Assembly (NCBI GenBank): GCA_023247875.1
Contig: JAHFFQ010000017.1
Span: 7,442-15,169, forward strand
Source of the DNA: Candidatus Omnitrophota bacterium
Lineage (GTDB): Bacteria > Omnitrophota > Gorgyraeia > Gygaellales > Profunditerraquicolaceae
DNA length: 7,728 nucleotides
Direction: 5' to 3'
The notes below the pieces were generated by a model. That model was not told the origin of the DNA and searched no databases. It saw only the letters and a program-made list of their open reading frames with translations. Both the position numbers and the translations under genes were made by a program. This document shows positions 1-6,804 of the stretch, piece after piece (position 1 is the first letter of the stretch; the number at the start of each line of letters is the position of its first letter).

Positions 1-557
1 AGCTTCTCGATCAACGGCCCACCCGGATACCCGGCGCCCAGGATCTTAGCCACCTTATCGAAAGCCTCGCCGCAGGCATCATCCCGTGTCGAACCGATCT
101 CCCGGATATTGGAAAAATCTTTTATGTAAAATAAACTTGTGTGGCCGCCGGAAACTACAAGCCCTATACTTGGTAATTTAATTTCGCGGTGACAAAGAAA
201 ATTGGCATAAATATGGCTATAGATGTGGTTAATTCCCAACAGCGGTTTATCCAAGCTTAAAGCCAGGGCTTTTGCAAAAGATATTCCCACAAGCAAAGAA
301 CCCGGCAAACCGGGTTTAACCGTGAGGGATACCAGGTCGATCTGCTCAGGCGGGATCCGGCTAGCCTTAAGAGCTTGCGAATATACGCCGGCGATACTTT
401 CAAGCTGCATGCGCGAGGCGATCTCCGGAACTACCCCTCCATATTTACTGTGAAATTTCAGGCTTGATGCCACCACATTAGCCAAAACCTCTCTGCCGTT
501 CTTAACTACAGCTACCCCTGTTTCATCGCAAGAGCTCTCTATACCCAGTACGATCAT
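1..557 (-). CDS. tsaD: tRNA N6-adenosine threonylcarbamoyltransferase TsaD, N-terminal 185 codons (runs off left edge)
   Basis: TsaD (Gcp/Kae1/YgjD family) transfers the threonylcarbamoyl group from TC-AMP to A37 of ANN-decoding tRNAs in the cytoplasm, working with TsaB and TsaE. Translating the minus strand from the ATG at 557-555 gives MIVLGIESSCDETGVAVV, the ASKHA nucleotide-binding opening. It continues with GGVVPEIASR (40-49), PGLPGSLLVG (82-91), the metal-binding pair His111/His115 in NHIYSH, the SGGHT phosphate loop (136-140) and DDACGEAFDKVAK (159-171). The family is about 335-350 residues, so roughly half is seen; the C-terminal metal Asp lies outside. Two positions are off consensus: Gln51 where ASRxH normally has His, and Lys81 where GPGL normally has Gly. 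The ATG overlaps the stop of the upstream deacetylase gene (ATGA), so translation is probably coupled. Identification is secure. Confidence 0.96.
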   Translation of the reverse strand, partial: MIVLGIESSCDETGVAVVKNGREVLANVVASSLKFHSKYGGVVPEIASRMQLESIAGVYSQALKASRIPPEQIDLVSLTVKPGLPGSLLVGISFAKALALSLDKPLLGINHIYSHIYANFLCHREIKLPSIGLVVSGGHTSLFYIKDFSNIREIGSTRDDACGEAFDKVAKILGAGYPGGPLIEK

Positions 558-1333
558 CTCTCCACCTTTGCTATCTCTGAGACAAAAACAAATTTATAAC
601 CTTCCTTTTCCAGTTGCGGGAGCATCTCCTTTAATACAATGATGGTATTCTTGCGGTCATGGCCTATTCCTATGGCCACCCCGTGTGTACGGGCCAGGTT
701 TTTCAGTGACTTGAGTTGAGCTTTAATATATTCCGGATCATCCCGGTTATCCAGGAATATATCCCTTCTCGCGAACCTTAACCCAATCTTCTTTGCCAGC
801 GGCGCGCAGACGGATTTAGCGGTAACAAAGCTATCCAGAAAATACAGGCTATGCTTCTTTACCTCAAGCATAATTACCGAGCTTTGGTTTATATCCTCGG
901 TAAGGCGCGAGCCCATATGGTTGGATACCCCCTTGGCGAAGAGAATCTCGGTTAAATCTTTGTTCAGGATCCGGAGCACCTCTTGCCTGCTCATATTAAG
1001 TGCGATGGTATCCTTTTCCAATCTAATATTTCCCTTGGGCTGCATGGGGAGATGCAGGATCACCTCAAAGCCGGATTTATGCAGCCTCTGGCTGGCTTTA
1101 CGCGAATTCTTTAGCCCGGGAAGGACCGCGCAGGTCAAACGCTGTTTTATTCCTCCGGCGATATCCAGGTTATCCAAATGATACCCCCAGTCATCTAATA
1201 CAATGGCGATCCTGCCTTTGACAACGGGCTTGATCTTAGGCGTGGCCTTTTTATAAAGAGGGGTGAGGATAACGGCTAAAAAGACAACCAGGAGGAAAAC
1301 CAGCGCGAGGATAATCAAGGGTTTGTTTTTCAT
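554..1333 (-). CDS. YibQ-type divergent polysaccharide deacetylase, membrane-anchored
   Basis: This 259-residue protein belongs to the divergent polysaccharide deacetylase family (YibQ/DUF610, Polysacc_deac_2, NodB-like fold). Residues 5-25 form one hydrophobic segment after a Lys-containing start, so it is either a signal anchor or an uncleaved signal peptide, with the catalytic-type domain (about 40-259) outside the inner membrane. Family motifs in order are IAIVLDD (42-48), LHLPM (93-97), NHMGSRLT (138-145), FLDS (165-168), RRDIFLD (189-195) and IGIGH (221-225). The Asp-Asp, the His residues and the Asn-His-Met-Gly box that shape the metal site are intact. Biochemical activity is poorly established for this family; in many bacteria it is encoded beside murein hydrolase activators and CtpA-type peptidases, which suggests a cell-wall role. 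It starts 13 nt after ctpA and has no obvious Shine-Dalgarno sequence, so translation probably depends on the upstream gene. The stop overlaps the tsaD start. Confidence 0.9.
   Translation of the reverse strand: MKNKPLIILALVFLLVVFLAVILTPLYKKATPKIKPVVKGRIAIVLDDWGYHLDNLDIAGGIKQRLTCAVLPGLKNSRKASQRLHKSGFEVILHLPMQPKGNIRLEKDTIALNMSRQEVLRILNKDLTEILFAKGVSNHMGSRLTEDINQSSVIMLEVKKHSLYFLDSFVTAKSVCAPLAKKIGLRFARRDIFLDNRDDPEYIKAQLKSLKNLARTHGVAIGIGHDRKNTIIVLKEMLPQLEKEGYKFVFVSEIAKVER
562..569 (-). promoter_or_regulatory. Ribosome binding site of tsaD
   Basis: On the minus strand AAAGGTGG, followed by AG, precedes the ATG at 557-555. AAAGG lies 7 nt before the start and a second purine block GGAG lies 2 nt before it. 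It sits inside the 3' end of the deacetylase gene and supports the ATGA start. Confidence 0.6.
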
Positions 1334-1346
1334 CCGAACAGAGTAC

Positions 1347-2633
1347 TTATTGTTGTTTCTCCGGGCTTGACTCTTTATAGATTTTTATAACCTTTAAAGC
1401 TTCTACCGCGCTCTTGAGCTGAAGGTCAGAGCTATAATCAAATTCATCCGCCGCTGAATTTGGCTTCTTCTTTTTTCCTGCTATCTCATCAAATATCTCA
1501 TCCGGTTTCCTGTTTTTTACCTCCCCGTCCTTAACTTCAGTTTCTTTCCGCGGCTGAACCTCAATATCAGGAGTAACCCCTTTGCCGTGGATTATTTTCC
1601 CGGAGGGGGTAAAATAGTGGCTGGTGGTCAGGCGCAGCGCCGAGCCGTCGCTTAAAGGTATAAGCGTCTGCACCGAGCCCTTACCGAAAGATTTCGTCCC
1701 GATGATTATGGCGCGCTTACAATCCTGTAAAGCCCCGGCCACAATTTCGCTCCCGGAGGCGGAGCCCTCGTTGATCAGCACAGCCAGGGGCATCGCTATG
1801 ACCGCGTTTTTGGAATCAGAGAGGAATTCCAGGTTCTGCTCCTTCTCCCTGCCTTTCGTATAGACGACCAGTTTATTGGCCGGAAGGAATTTCCCGGTTA
1901 TCTTAACCGCAACATCAAGGAGCCCGCCGGGATTATTACGCAGGTCAATGATCAAAGCAGCCATCTTCTGCTTAGAGAGATTGCTTAATGCCTTGTTGAA
2001 TTCCTGCGGGGTATTTTCGCGGAATTCAGTCAGACGGATGTAACCGATATTATCCTCCAATATGCGCGCCTGCTTTATATCTTTTATCTTGATAATATCC
2101 CGGGTGATCTTAAAATCCAGCAATTTCTTTTCTGAGTTCCTCAATACCGTAAGGTTGACTATCTCACCCGGCTTGCCGCGCATCTTTTTAACGGCATCCG
2201 TCAAGGTCAGATCCCGGGTCAGCTCACCGTTTATTTTCACGATATAATCCCCCGGCTTTATCCCCGCTTTCCAGGCAGGCGTATCTTCAATAGGGGTAAT
2301 TACGGTCAACAACCCCTCCTTAATGGTGATCTCGATCCCCAGGCCGCCAAATTTACCTTCGGTGTCTTCCTTCAGATCGCTGTAGTCATCGGGGCTTAGA
2401 AATTGGCTGTGCGGGTCAAGGGATGAAAGCATGCCTTTTAAGGAACCGTAGATCAGGTCCTTGGGTTTAGTTTCATCAACATAATATTTTTGAATGACCA
2501 CCAGGGTATCGGAAAACAATCCGACTTGCCGGTATAAATCATCCTTCTTCTTTTTATCATTATCGGAAAGCGCCAATCTTGCCCCGGCAAACAAAAGCAC
2601 AAGAAGAAAAATAACAATAATTTTTTTACGCAT
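1347..2633 (-). CDS. ctpA: C-terminal processing peptidase CtpA/Prc-like (S41 family)
   Basis: A periplasmic serine protease that clips C-terminal tails of envelope proteins. Residues 1-23 form a signal peptide (MRKK, hydrophobic 5-18, ALS before the mature part). The N-terminal helical cap contains YVDE and SLDPHSQFLSPDDY (71-84). The PDZ domain runs about 95-175 with FGGLGI (95-100) and AGIKPGDYIVKING (123-136). The S41 core follows, with GYIRLTEF (197-204), LIIDLRNNPGGLLD (227-240), INEGSASGSEIVAGALQD (287-304) and FGKGSVQ (316-322). By spacing with known Prc/CtpA enzymes the catalytic dyad is Ser293/Lys318, 25 residues apart as in E. coli Prc. A Lys/Glu-rich tail after about 358 is probably disordered. 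At 428 residues it has normal CtpA length. The gene overlaps gatB by 8 nt but has its own strong Shine-Dalgarno. In related systems such proteases need an adaptor lipoprotein; none is seen here. Confidence 0.95.
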   Translation of the reverse strand: MRKKIIVIFLLVLLFAGARLALSDNDKKKKDDLYRQVGLFSDTLVVIQKYYVDETKPKDLIYGSLKGMLSSLDPHSQFLSPDDYSDLKEDTEGKFGGLGIEITIKEGLLTVITPIEDTPAWKAGIKPGDYIVKINGELTRDLTLTDAVKKMRGKPGEIVNLTVLRNSEKKLLDFKITRDIIKIKDIKQARILEDNIGYIRLTEFRENTPQEFNKALSNLSKQKMAALIIDLRNNPGGLLDVAVKITGKFLPANKLVVYTKGREKEQNLEFLSDSKNAVIAMPLAVLINEGSASGSEIVAGALQDCKRAIIIGTKSFGKGSVQTLIPLSDGSALRLTTSHYFTPSGKIIHGKGVTPDIEVQPRKETEVKDGEVKNRKPDEIFDEIAGKKKKPNSAADEFDYSSDLQLKSAVEALKVIKIYKESSPEKQQ

Positions 2634-4059
2634 TATCTATCCTCCGCTTGATGAGCTCCTGAACGATTTTAGGATTTGCCTTGCCTGAGCTTTTCTTCAT
2701 AACCTGGCCTACCAGGAACATCAGCGCATTGGCTTTCCCGTTTTTAAGATCATTTACCGACTTTTCATTCTCCCGGATGACCGCTATGATTACCTGCTCA
2801 AGCTCCGCTGTGTCGGAAATCTGCAGCAGGTTTCTTTCCTTGATTATCTCCTGGGCTGATCTTCCGGAGTCAAGCATTTGAGTTAAGACGCTTTTAGCAT
2901 TGAGATGAGAAAGCTCCTGCCTCTGGACAAAGCCGATGAGGCTGGTCAGTTCATCTATATTAACCCCCAATTGATGCAGGCTTAGATTCCTGGTATTAGC
3001 CTCGGATAATAATGGGCCGATCAGCCAGTTAGCCATATTTTTCTTATCCTTCCCCGGGTATTGCTTCAGGCACTCCTCCGCGAATTCGGCGTCTTTTTTA
3101 TAACTGACCAGTATTCCGGCATCGTATTCAGAGAGTGAATACTCCTCCACAAAACGCCGCAACTTCAGGCCCGGCAGCTCGGGAAGAGAATCCTTTATTC
3201 CGGATATCATCTCCTGCCCGATAATAAAAACCGTCAGGTCAGGGTCAGGAAAATACCGGTAATCCTTGGCACCCTCCTTGGTGCGCATAGATACGGTAAT
3301 ATTTTTCTGCGCATCCCACAGGCGGGTATCCTGCTCCATGGCCCGGCCTGACTCAAGTAATTCAGCCTGTCTGCCTGCCTCGAAATTTAGAGCATCCTTG
3401 ACCCCTTTAAAAGAATTCATGTTTTTAAGTTCAGTCTTGACTCCCAGTTCCTTTATTCCTTCAGGCCGCAGAGATATGTTCGCGTCGCAGCGCAAAGAGC
3501 CCTTTTCCATATCGCAGTCAGAAACATCCAGGTATTCGATGATAGTTTTCAGGCGGGTCAAATAATCAAATGCCTCTTGAGCGCTGTTTAGATCCGGTTC
3601 ACTAACGATCTCAAGCAAGGGGATCCCCGCGCGGTTAAAATCTACCAGGCTTGCCTCTGTTTCATGAATGAGCTTTCCGGCATCCTCCTCCAAATGCACC
3701 CTGGTAATGCCGATGCGCTTGGGTTTACCATCTGCGGTAATGTCTAGAAAACCATACCTTGATAACGGAAGATCATATTGCGAAATCTGGTAATTTTTCG
3801 GCAGGTCGGGATAAAAATAATTCTTGCGGTCAAATTTAGTATGCTCCTGCACCTGGCAACCTAGGGCCAGGGCAACCTTGATCGCGTAATTTAACGCCTC
3901 CTTATTATAAACCGGCAAGCTCCCGGGAAAACCCAGGCATACCGGACAAACGCTAGAGTTGGGCTCCCTTCCAAAATCAATGGCGCAGCCGCAAAAAGCC
4001 TTGGTTTTGGTTTTTAATTGGAGATGCACCTCTAACCCGATAACTGTCTGGTATTTCAT
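2626..4059 (-). CDS. gatB: Aspartyl/glutamyl-tRNA amidotransferase subunit B
   Basis: GatB is the kinase subunit of GatCAB. It binds misacylated Glu-tRNA(Gln) or Asp-tRNA(Asn), phosphorylates the side-chain carboxylate with ATP, and receives ammonia from GatA. The 477 residues match the usual length. Motifs include [10 protein letters not shown] (6-15); four Cys that form the zinc site, Cys23, Cys25, Cys38 and Cys41 (FCGC and CPVC); the block [20 protein letters not shown] (76-95); [10 protein letters not shown] (120-129); and [17 protein letters not shown] (140-156). RYFPDPDL lies near residue 270. The C-terminal YqeY-like tail that grips tRNA ends at [16 protein letters not shown]. The start overlaps the gatA stop (ATGA), and no Shine-Dalgarno is visible before it, which suggests coupled translation from gatA and so a fixed stoichiometry. 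All key residues seen are intact. Confidence 0.98.
   Translation of the reverse strand: MKYQTVIGLEVHLQLKTKTKAFCGCAIDFGREPNSSVCPVCLGFPGSLPVYNKEALNYAIKVALALGCQVQEHTKFDRKNYFYPDLPKNYQISQYDLPLSRYGFLDITADGKPKRIGITRVHLEEDAGKLIHETEASLVDFNRAGIPLLEIVSEPDLNSAQEAFDYLTRLKTIIEYLDVSDCDMEKGSLRCDANISLRPEGIKELGVKTELKNMNSFKGVKDALNFEAGRQAELLESGRAMEQDTRLWDAQKNITVSMRTKEGAKDYRYFPDPDLTVFIIGQEMISGIKDSLPELPGLKLRRFVEEYSLSEYDAGILVSYKKDAEFAEECLKQYPGKDKKNMANWLIGPLLSEANTRNLSLHQLGVNIDELTSLIGFVQRQELSHLNAKSVLTQMLDSGRSAQEIIKERNLLQISDTAELEQVIIAVIRENEKSVNDLKNGKANALMFLVGQVMKKSSGKANPKIVQELIKRRIDNA
2641..2645 (-). promoter_or_regulatory. Strong Shine-Dalgarno of ctpA inside gatB
   Basis: The minus strand reads GGAGG, then a 7-nt spacer, then the ATG at 2633-2631. 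The full GGAGG lies within the last codons of gatB. It is the strongest Shine-Dalgarno in the operon, so the peptidase can be translated independently of gatB. Confidence 0.75.
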
Positions 4060-5489
4060 AGTTTTGGATTTGATTTATGCCAATCCGTATTTTGTTCAAA
4101 GGTGTGCGCTACCCTGAAAAGCATCGCTTCATCAAAAGGCCTGGCCATTATCTGCAGCCCCACCGGCAGTCCTTTTTTGGTAAAACCGCATGGTATTGAT
4201 ATAGCCGGTATCCCGGCCAAATTTACCGATATGGTATATATATCCGAGAGGTACATCTTCAGGGGGTCTTGTGTTTTTTCCCCGATTTTAAATGCCGGAG
4301 TAGGAGATGTGGGGGTAACGATACAATCAAAATCCTTAAATACCGCGTCAAAATCCTGCTTGATCAGGGTACGCACCTTTAAGGCGCGTAAATAATACGC
4401 GTCATAATATCCATGCGACAGGGCAAAGGTTCCCAGGATGATCCTGCGTTTTGCCTCATCTCCAAAGCCCTCTCCCCGCGTTTTCTTATACATTTCGATC
4501 AGGTTATCCGATTTGGCGCGCCAGCCGTATTGCACCCCGTCAAACCTGGCCAGGTTTGAACTGGCTTCGGCTGTGGCAATAATGTAATAAACCGGGACCG
4601 CGTACTCTGTATGCGGCAGGGATACTTTTTGAGAAACAGCGCCTAGAGAGTTGAGCTTGTTTATTGCCTCCTCAATAATGGTTTTAACTTCCGCGTCCAT
4701 ACCCTCTACAAAGTATTCACCTGGTATGCCTACTTTTAGGCCACGGATATCATTAGTCAGGCTTTTGCTGAAATCCGGGACATCCTGCTTTACTGAGGTT
4801 GAGTCATTGGGGTCATACCCAAAAATAACCTGCGAAAGGATTGAAGAATCCCGCACATCCCTGGTGATCGGGCCGATCTGATCCAGGCTTGAGGCGAAGG
4901 CGATCAACCCGTAACGCGAAACCCTACCATAGGTAGGTTTTAATCCCACTACACCGCAGAATGACGCGGGCTGACGGATTGAGCCTCCCGTGTCCGAACC
5001 TAAGGCCCAAATCGCTTCATCTGCGGCTACGCTGGCAGCCGAGCCTCCGGAGGAGCCTCCGGGAACGCTTTCTAAGTCCCAGGGGTTATGCGTTGCTCCG
5101 TAACGCGAATTCTCCGTGGATGAACCAAAAGCAAACTCATCCATATTCGCTTTCAGGGGGAATATTTCTGCGCCGGATTTTTTGAGTTTGTTAATTACAG
5201 TGGCATCATATGGCGGCCGAAAACCTTGAAGTATCTTAGAACAACACTCGGTATTAATACCCTCGGTGCAAATATTATCCTTAATCGTAATAGGCAGGCC
5301 TTTGAGCAAAGAATCAGGCTGCGGATTGCAAACAGGCTTTTTTACATCATTAACCCTAACATACGCCTTAACACTTGGCTCAACCTTTTCTATTCGGCTG
5401 TAAATAGCGTCCAGGACAGCGGAAGCATTCGCTTGCTTATCCTTAAGCTTATCTATCAACTCGTGAGCCGTAAGCTGGTTTAGTTCCAT
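4056..5489 (-). CDS. gatA: Aspartyl/glutamyl-tRNA amidotransferase subunit A
   Basis: GatA is the glutaminase subunit, an amidase-signature enzyme that releases ammonia from Gln for transfer to GatB. The 477 residues are close to the family norm of about 480-490. The Lys-Ser-Ser triad is visible: Lys70 in LPITIKDN, Ser146 (cis-Ser) in [10 protein letters not shown], and nucleophile Ser170 in [12 protein letters not shown]; the last two are 24 residues apart, as in other amidase-signature enzymes. Other signature stretches are [33 protein letters not shown] and [14 protein letters not shown]. It starts 2 nt after gatC, with only a weak GGA upstream of the ATG, and its stop overlaps the gatB start. 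The presence of GatCAB implies that this organism makes Gln-tRNA and/or Asn-tRNA by the indirect route; which of the two cannot be told from this window. Confidence 0.98.
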   Translation of the reverse strand: MELNQLTAHELIDKLKDKQANASAVLDAIYSRIEKVEPSVKAYVRVNDVKKPVCNPQPDSLLKGLPITIKDNICTEGINTECCSKILQGFRPPYDATVINKLKKSGAEIFPLKANMDEFAFGSSTENSRYGATHNPWDLESVPGGSSGGSAASVAADEAIWALGSDTGGSIRQPASFCGVVGLKPTYGRVSRYGLIAFASSLDQIGPITRDVRDSSILSQVIFGYDPNDSTSVKQDVPDFSKSLTNDIRGLKVGIPGEYFVEGMDAEVKTIIEEAINKLNSLGAVSQKVSLPHTEYAVPVYYIIATAEASSNLARFDGVQYGWRAKSDNLIEMYKKTRGEGFGDEAKRRIILGTFALSHGYYDAYYLRALKVRTLIKQDFDAVFKDFDCIVTPTSPTPAFKIGEKTQDPLKMYLSDIYTISVNLAGIPAISIPCGFTKKGLPVGLQIMARPFDEAMLFRVAHTFEQNTDWHKSNPKL

Positions 5490-5491
5490 AA

Positions 5492-5779
5492 TTATTCCAG
5501 TATTTTCGGTACGCTGAAGAAATTCCCTTTTTTGACCGGGGCATTTTCCAGCGCTTTATCCGGAGACAAGGAATCTCGCGGTTTATCCTCGCGCAGCACA
5601 TTGCTTATCGGCAGGATGTGGCTTGAAGGGTTGACCCGGCTGGTATCTAAGCGGCTTAGTTTATCAATGAAACCCAGTATATCATGCAGTTGCCCGGAGA
5701 GCTTTTCCAACTCATCAGGCTGCAATTCGATACGCGCCAAATGCGCCACATATTTTACCGTTTCTTTATCTATAGCCAT
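5492..5779 (-). CDS. gatC: Aspartyl/glutamyl-tRNA amidotransferase subunit C
   Basis: GatC is the small belt-like subunit that holds GatA and GatB together. The 95 residues are the usual length. It shows [12 protein letters not shown] near the N-terminus, [20 protein letters not shown] in the helical part, then the extended tail with [24 protein letters not shown] and the terminal FFSVPKIL. It is the first gene of the operon: the ATG lies 5 nt after GGAG, and a good promoter ends about 20 nt upstream. No other in-frame start is plausible, because the predicted transcription start lies only some 14 nt upstream. Confidence 0.97.
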   Translation of the reverse strand: MAIDKETVKYVAHLARIELQPDELEKLSGQLHDILGFIDKLSRLDTSRVNPSSHILPISNVLREDKPRDSLSPDKALENAPVKKGNFFSVPKILE

Positions 5780-5784
5780 AATTT

Positions 5785-5829
5785 CTCCATTTAAAGAAAT
5801 ATTTTAGCATTCTTTATCTTGAAAGTCAA
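5785..5829 (-). promoter_or_regulatory. Promoter and RBS of the gatC-gatA-gatB-ctpA-deacetylase-tsaD operon
   Basis: On the minus strand TTGACT (5829-5824) and TAAAAT (5806-5801) are separated by exactly 17 nt, a near-consensus sigma-70 type promoter. Transcription should start near 5793-5796. The Shine-Dalgarno GGAG is at 5788-5785, 5 nt before the gatC ATG. The leader is therefore too short for a riboswitch or attenuator. Confidence 0.75.
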
Positions 5830-5859
5830 TAATAGGAAATCAGCTTGAAAAATGGCAAT

Positions 5860-5901
5860 AAAAAACAGAGATGTAATCAGGAAAGGATCGCATCTCTGCT
5901 T
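5860..5901 (-). terminator. Rho-independent terminator of the pilin unit
   Basis: Read on the minus strand, CAGAGATG (5898-5891) pairs with CATCTCTG (5873-5866). AAG and UUU extend the stem to 11 bp with one G-U pair, and a 6-nt T run (5865-5860) follows. The 17-nt loop can form an inner ATC/GAT pair. It lies about 200 nt after the pilin stop and about 30 nt before the gatC -35 box, so it insulates the two units. There is no T run on the other strand, so it acts in one direction. Confidence 0.85.
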
Positions 5902-6096
5902 GAAGCTCACCAGGCATTCAATTTTCGCTTTAATAAAAGCTTAAGGCTTGGTTTAAAAGCCTCTTATAGTTTAAGCATTAATGTGCTCAAATTTATTGCG
6001 TTCGCCTTGCGGCGAGATATTTTCAAAGAGCGAAAGTCCAAAAACCAAATAGACGACTTGCGGGACCAACCGTCGCCTCCAACAGGAACAAGAACA
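5902..6096 (-). other. Long 3' untranslated region of the pilin mRNA
   Basis: About 195 nt lie between the pilin stop and its terminator with no recognisable gene. Two small hairpins are visible: AGGCTT/AAGCCT (5944-5949 with 5957-5962, 7-nt loop) and TCGCC/GGCGA (6002-6006 with 6011-6015, loop TTGC). An ORF of 24 codons (6097-6023) has an ATG that overlaps the pilin stop as TGATG; it has no known relatives that I recognise and no Shine-Dalgarno. The stretch may be a regulatory 3' UTR, a remnant of a longer gene, or a dispersed repeat; the sequence alone does not decide. Confidence 0.4.
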
Positions 6097-6543
6097 TCAA
6101 TACGGCAGACCGAAGCACGGAGAACTGTCGTCATAGTAATGGCAGTGCCAGTCGCTCTGCCCGGTGCCCGGATAAAATTGCAGATAATACCAGTACGCCA
6201 GGGAGGCGTTAGGGGTCTTGCCGCCGGAAGCGCACCTGAGCGCATACAAGTTCGCATACGTTCCACCGTTACCCATACTGTAACGGTAGAAATCGGTGGA
6301 TGCGCAGGTGTTGCCCACTCCCACGTCGGCATCCTGCATACCGGTCAGAGAACCTTTCTCGAGGTAATATTGATAGGCTAGCTGGCGCATAGCGCCTATA
6401 CGTACCTTAGCTTCGGCAAGGCGGGATTTCTCAACTAGGTTAGAGTATTGGCTAATACCTACTGCCGCCAGTATACCTACGATGATTATGACTATAATAA
6501 GTTCAATTAAGGTAAAACCGGGTTGTTTTTTGTGGGAGGGTAT
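6097..6543 (-). CDS. Type IV pilin-like protein (prepilin N-methylation motif), start codon unclear
   Basis: The conceptual product has a short basic leader, KKQPG, then the prepilin peptidase site G|FTLIEL with Glu5. A hydrophobic helix follows (IIVIIIVGILAAVGI) and then an SQYSNLVEKSRLAEAKVRIGAM alpha-1 continuation typical of major pilins and pseudopilins. The C-terminal globular part has four Cys (in NTC, LRC, WHC and SPC), enough for two disulfides. With the in-frame ATA at 6543-6541 as start, the prepilin is 148 residues with a 9-residue leader, a normal layout. However, no ATG, GTG or TTG exists in this frame between the stop at 6600-6598 and the cleavage site; the first in-frame ATG (6390) lies after the hydrophobic helix and would remove the function. 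Either a rare AUA start is used, or the leader is reached by frameshift, or one base is lost. The gene stands alone between its own promoter and terminator, with no other pilus genes nearby, so pilus versus secretion role is open. Confidence 0.85.
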   Translation of the reverse strand: MPSHKKQPGFTLIELIIVIIIVGILAAVGISQYSNLVEKSRLAEAKVRIGAMRQLAYQYYLEKGSLTGMQDADVGVGNTCASTDFYRYSMGNGGTYANLYALRCASGGKTPNASLAYWYYLQFYPGTGQSDWHCHYYDDSSPCFGLPY

Positions 6544-6545
6544 TT

Positions 6546-6620
6546 TTAAGGTAAAAGACCTTGATGGGGGTTTGAGCGGATGGGAGAATTTATTGTTCTA
6601 ACAGGATTGGTCAGGGACAT
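6546..6620 (-). other. 24-codon ATG ORF overlapping the pilin leader (uORF or displaced pilin N-terminus)
   Basis: ATG at 6620-6618 opens a frame beginning MSLTNPVRTI and ending in GLLP before TAA at 6548-6546. It is one frame away from the pilin, and a -1 shift anywhere between 6597 and 6548 would join it to the pilin. Its stop lies 2 nt before the ATA that could start the pilin. The Shine-Dalgarno before the ATG is weak (AAAG, 6 nt away). It could be a regulatory upstream ORF with reinitiation, or the true pilin start separated by a lost base. Low certainty that it is translated. Confidence 0.3.
6548..6562 (-). promoter_or_regulatory. Small hairpin just upstream of the pilin
   Basis: AAGGT (6562-6558) and ACCTT (6552-6548) form a 5-bp stem around a CTTTT loop. 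The only Shine-Dalgarno-like bases near the pilin start (AAGG) lie in this stem, so it could hide them, but the effect is unproven and the stem is weak. Confidence 0.3.
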
Positions 6621-6732
6621 GAAAGCTTTAATCAATTGTCTTGACTCTTTTCTGATATCGGCTAGAGAACCGGGCTTCCTTTAAGGTAAGAGGGTATCCA
6701 CAAGGTTTTTGTCTTTTTAAATATCTGTGAAT
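6600..6732 (-). promoter_or_regulatory. Long pilin mRNA leader, possible structured element
   Basis: Between the promoter and the pilin reading frame lies a leader that I cannot assign to a gene or a known riboswitch class. CGGTT/AGCCG forms a 5-bp hairpin (one G-U) with loop CTCT around 6673-6660. GATAT near 6725 can pair with ATATC near 6655, closing a domain around it. Palindromes CAATTG and AAAGCTTT follow. The motif TTACCTTAA occurs here and twice more near the pilin start. I compared the sequence by eye with c-di-GMP-I, preQ1 and TPP cores and saw no match. Confidence 0.35.
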
Positions 6733-6762
6733 AGTGTACCCCACCCCCACCTCATTTGTCAA
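6733..6762 (-). promoter_or_regulatory. Promoter of the pilin unit
   Basis: On the minus strand a perfect TTGACA (6762-6757) is followed after 18 nt by TACACT (6738-6733). The spacer contains a G-rich run (GGTGGGGGTGGGG). Transcription should begin near 6725-6727, giving a leader of about 180 nt. Confidence 0.65.
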
Positions 6763-6804
6763 GTTTTTTCGAGAGTTAGGCAGGATGACGAGGATTGACT
6801 CTAA

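Noticed and set aside
5964..6332. 122-codon minus-strand frame overlapping the pilin in another frame
   Set aside because: It shares DNA with the recognised pilin frame, and its sequence is rich in Thr, Arg and Trp without any family signal.
5845..6381. 178-codon open frame on the plus strand opposite the pilin
   Set aside because: It crosses the pilin terminator and its 3' UTR, is antisense to a clear pilin, and its translation shows no domain; it is a shadow of the pilin codon usage.
6655..6732. c-di-GMP (GEMM) or preQ1 riboswitch before the pilin
   Set aside because: The conserved cores of these classes, as I know them, are not present; only loosely similar short stretches are seen.
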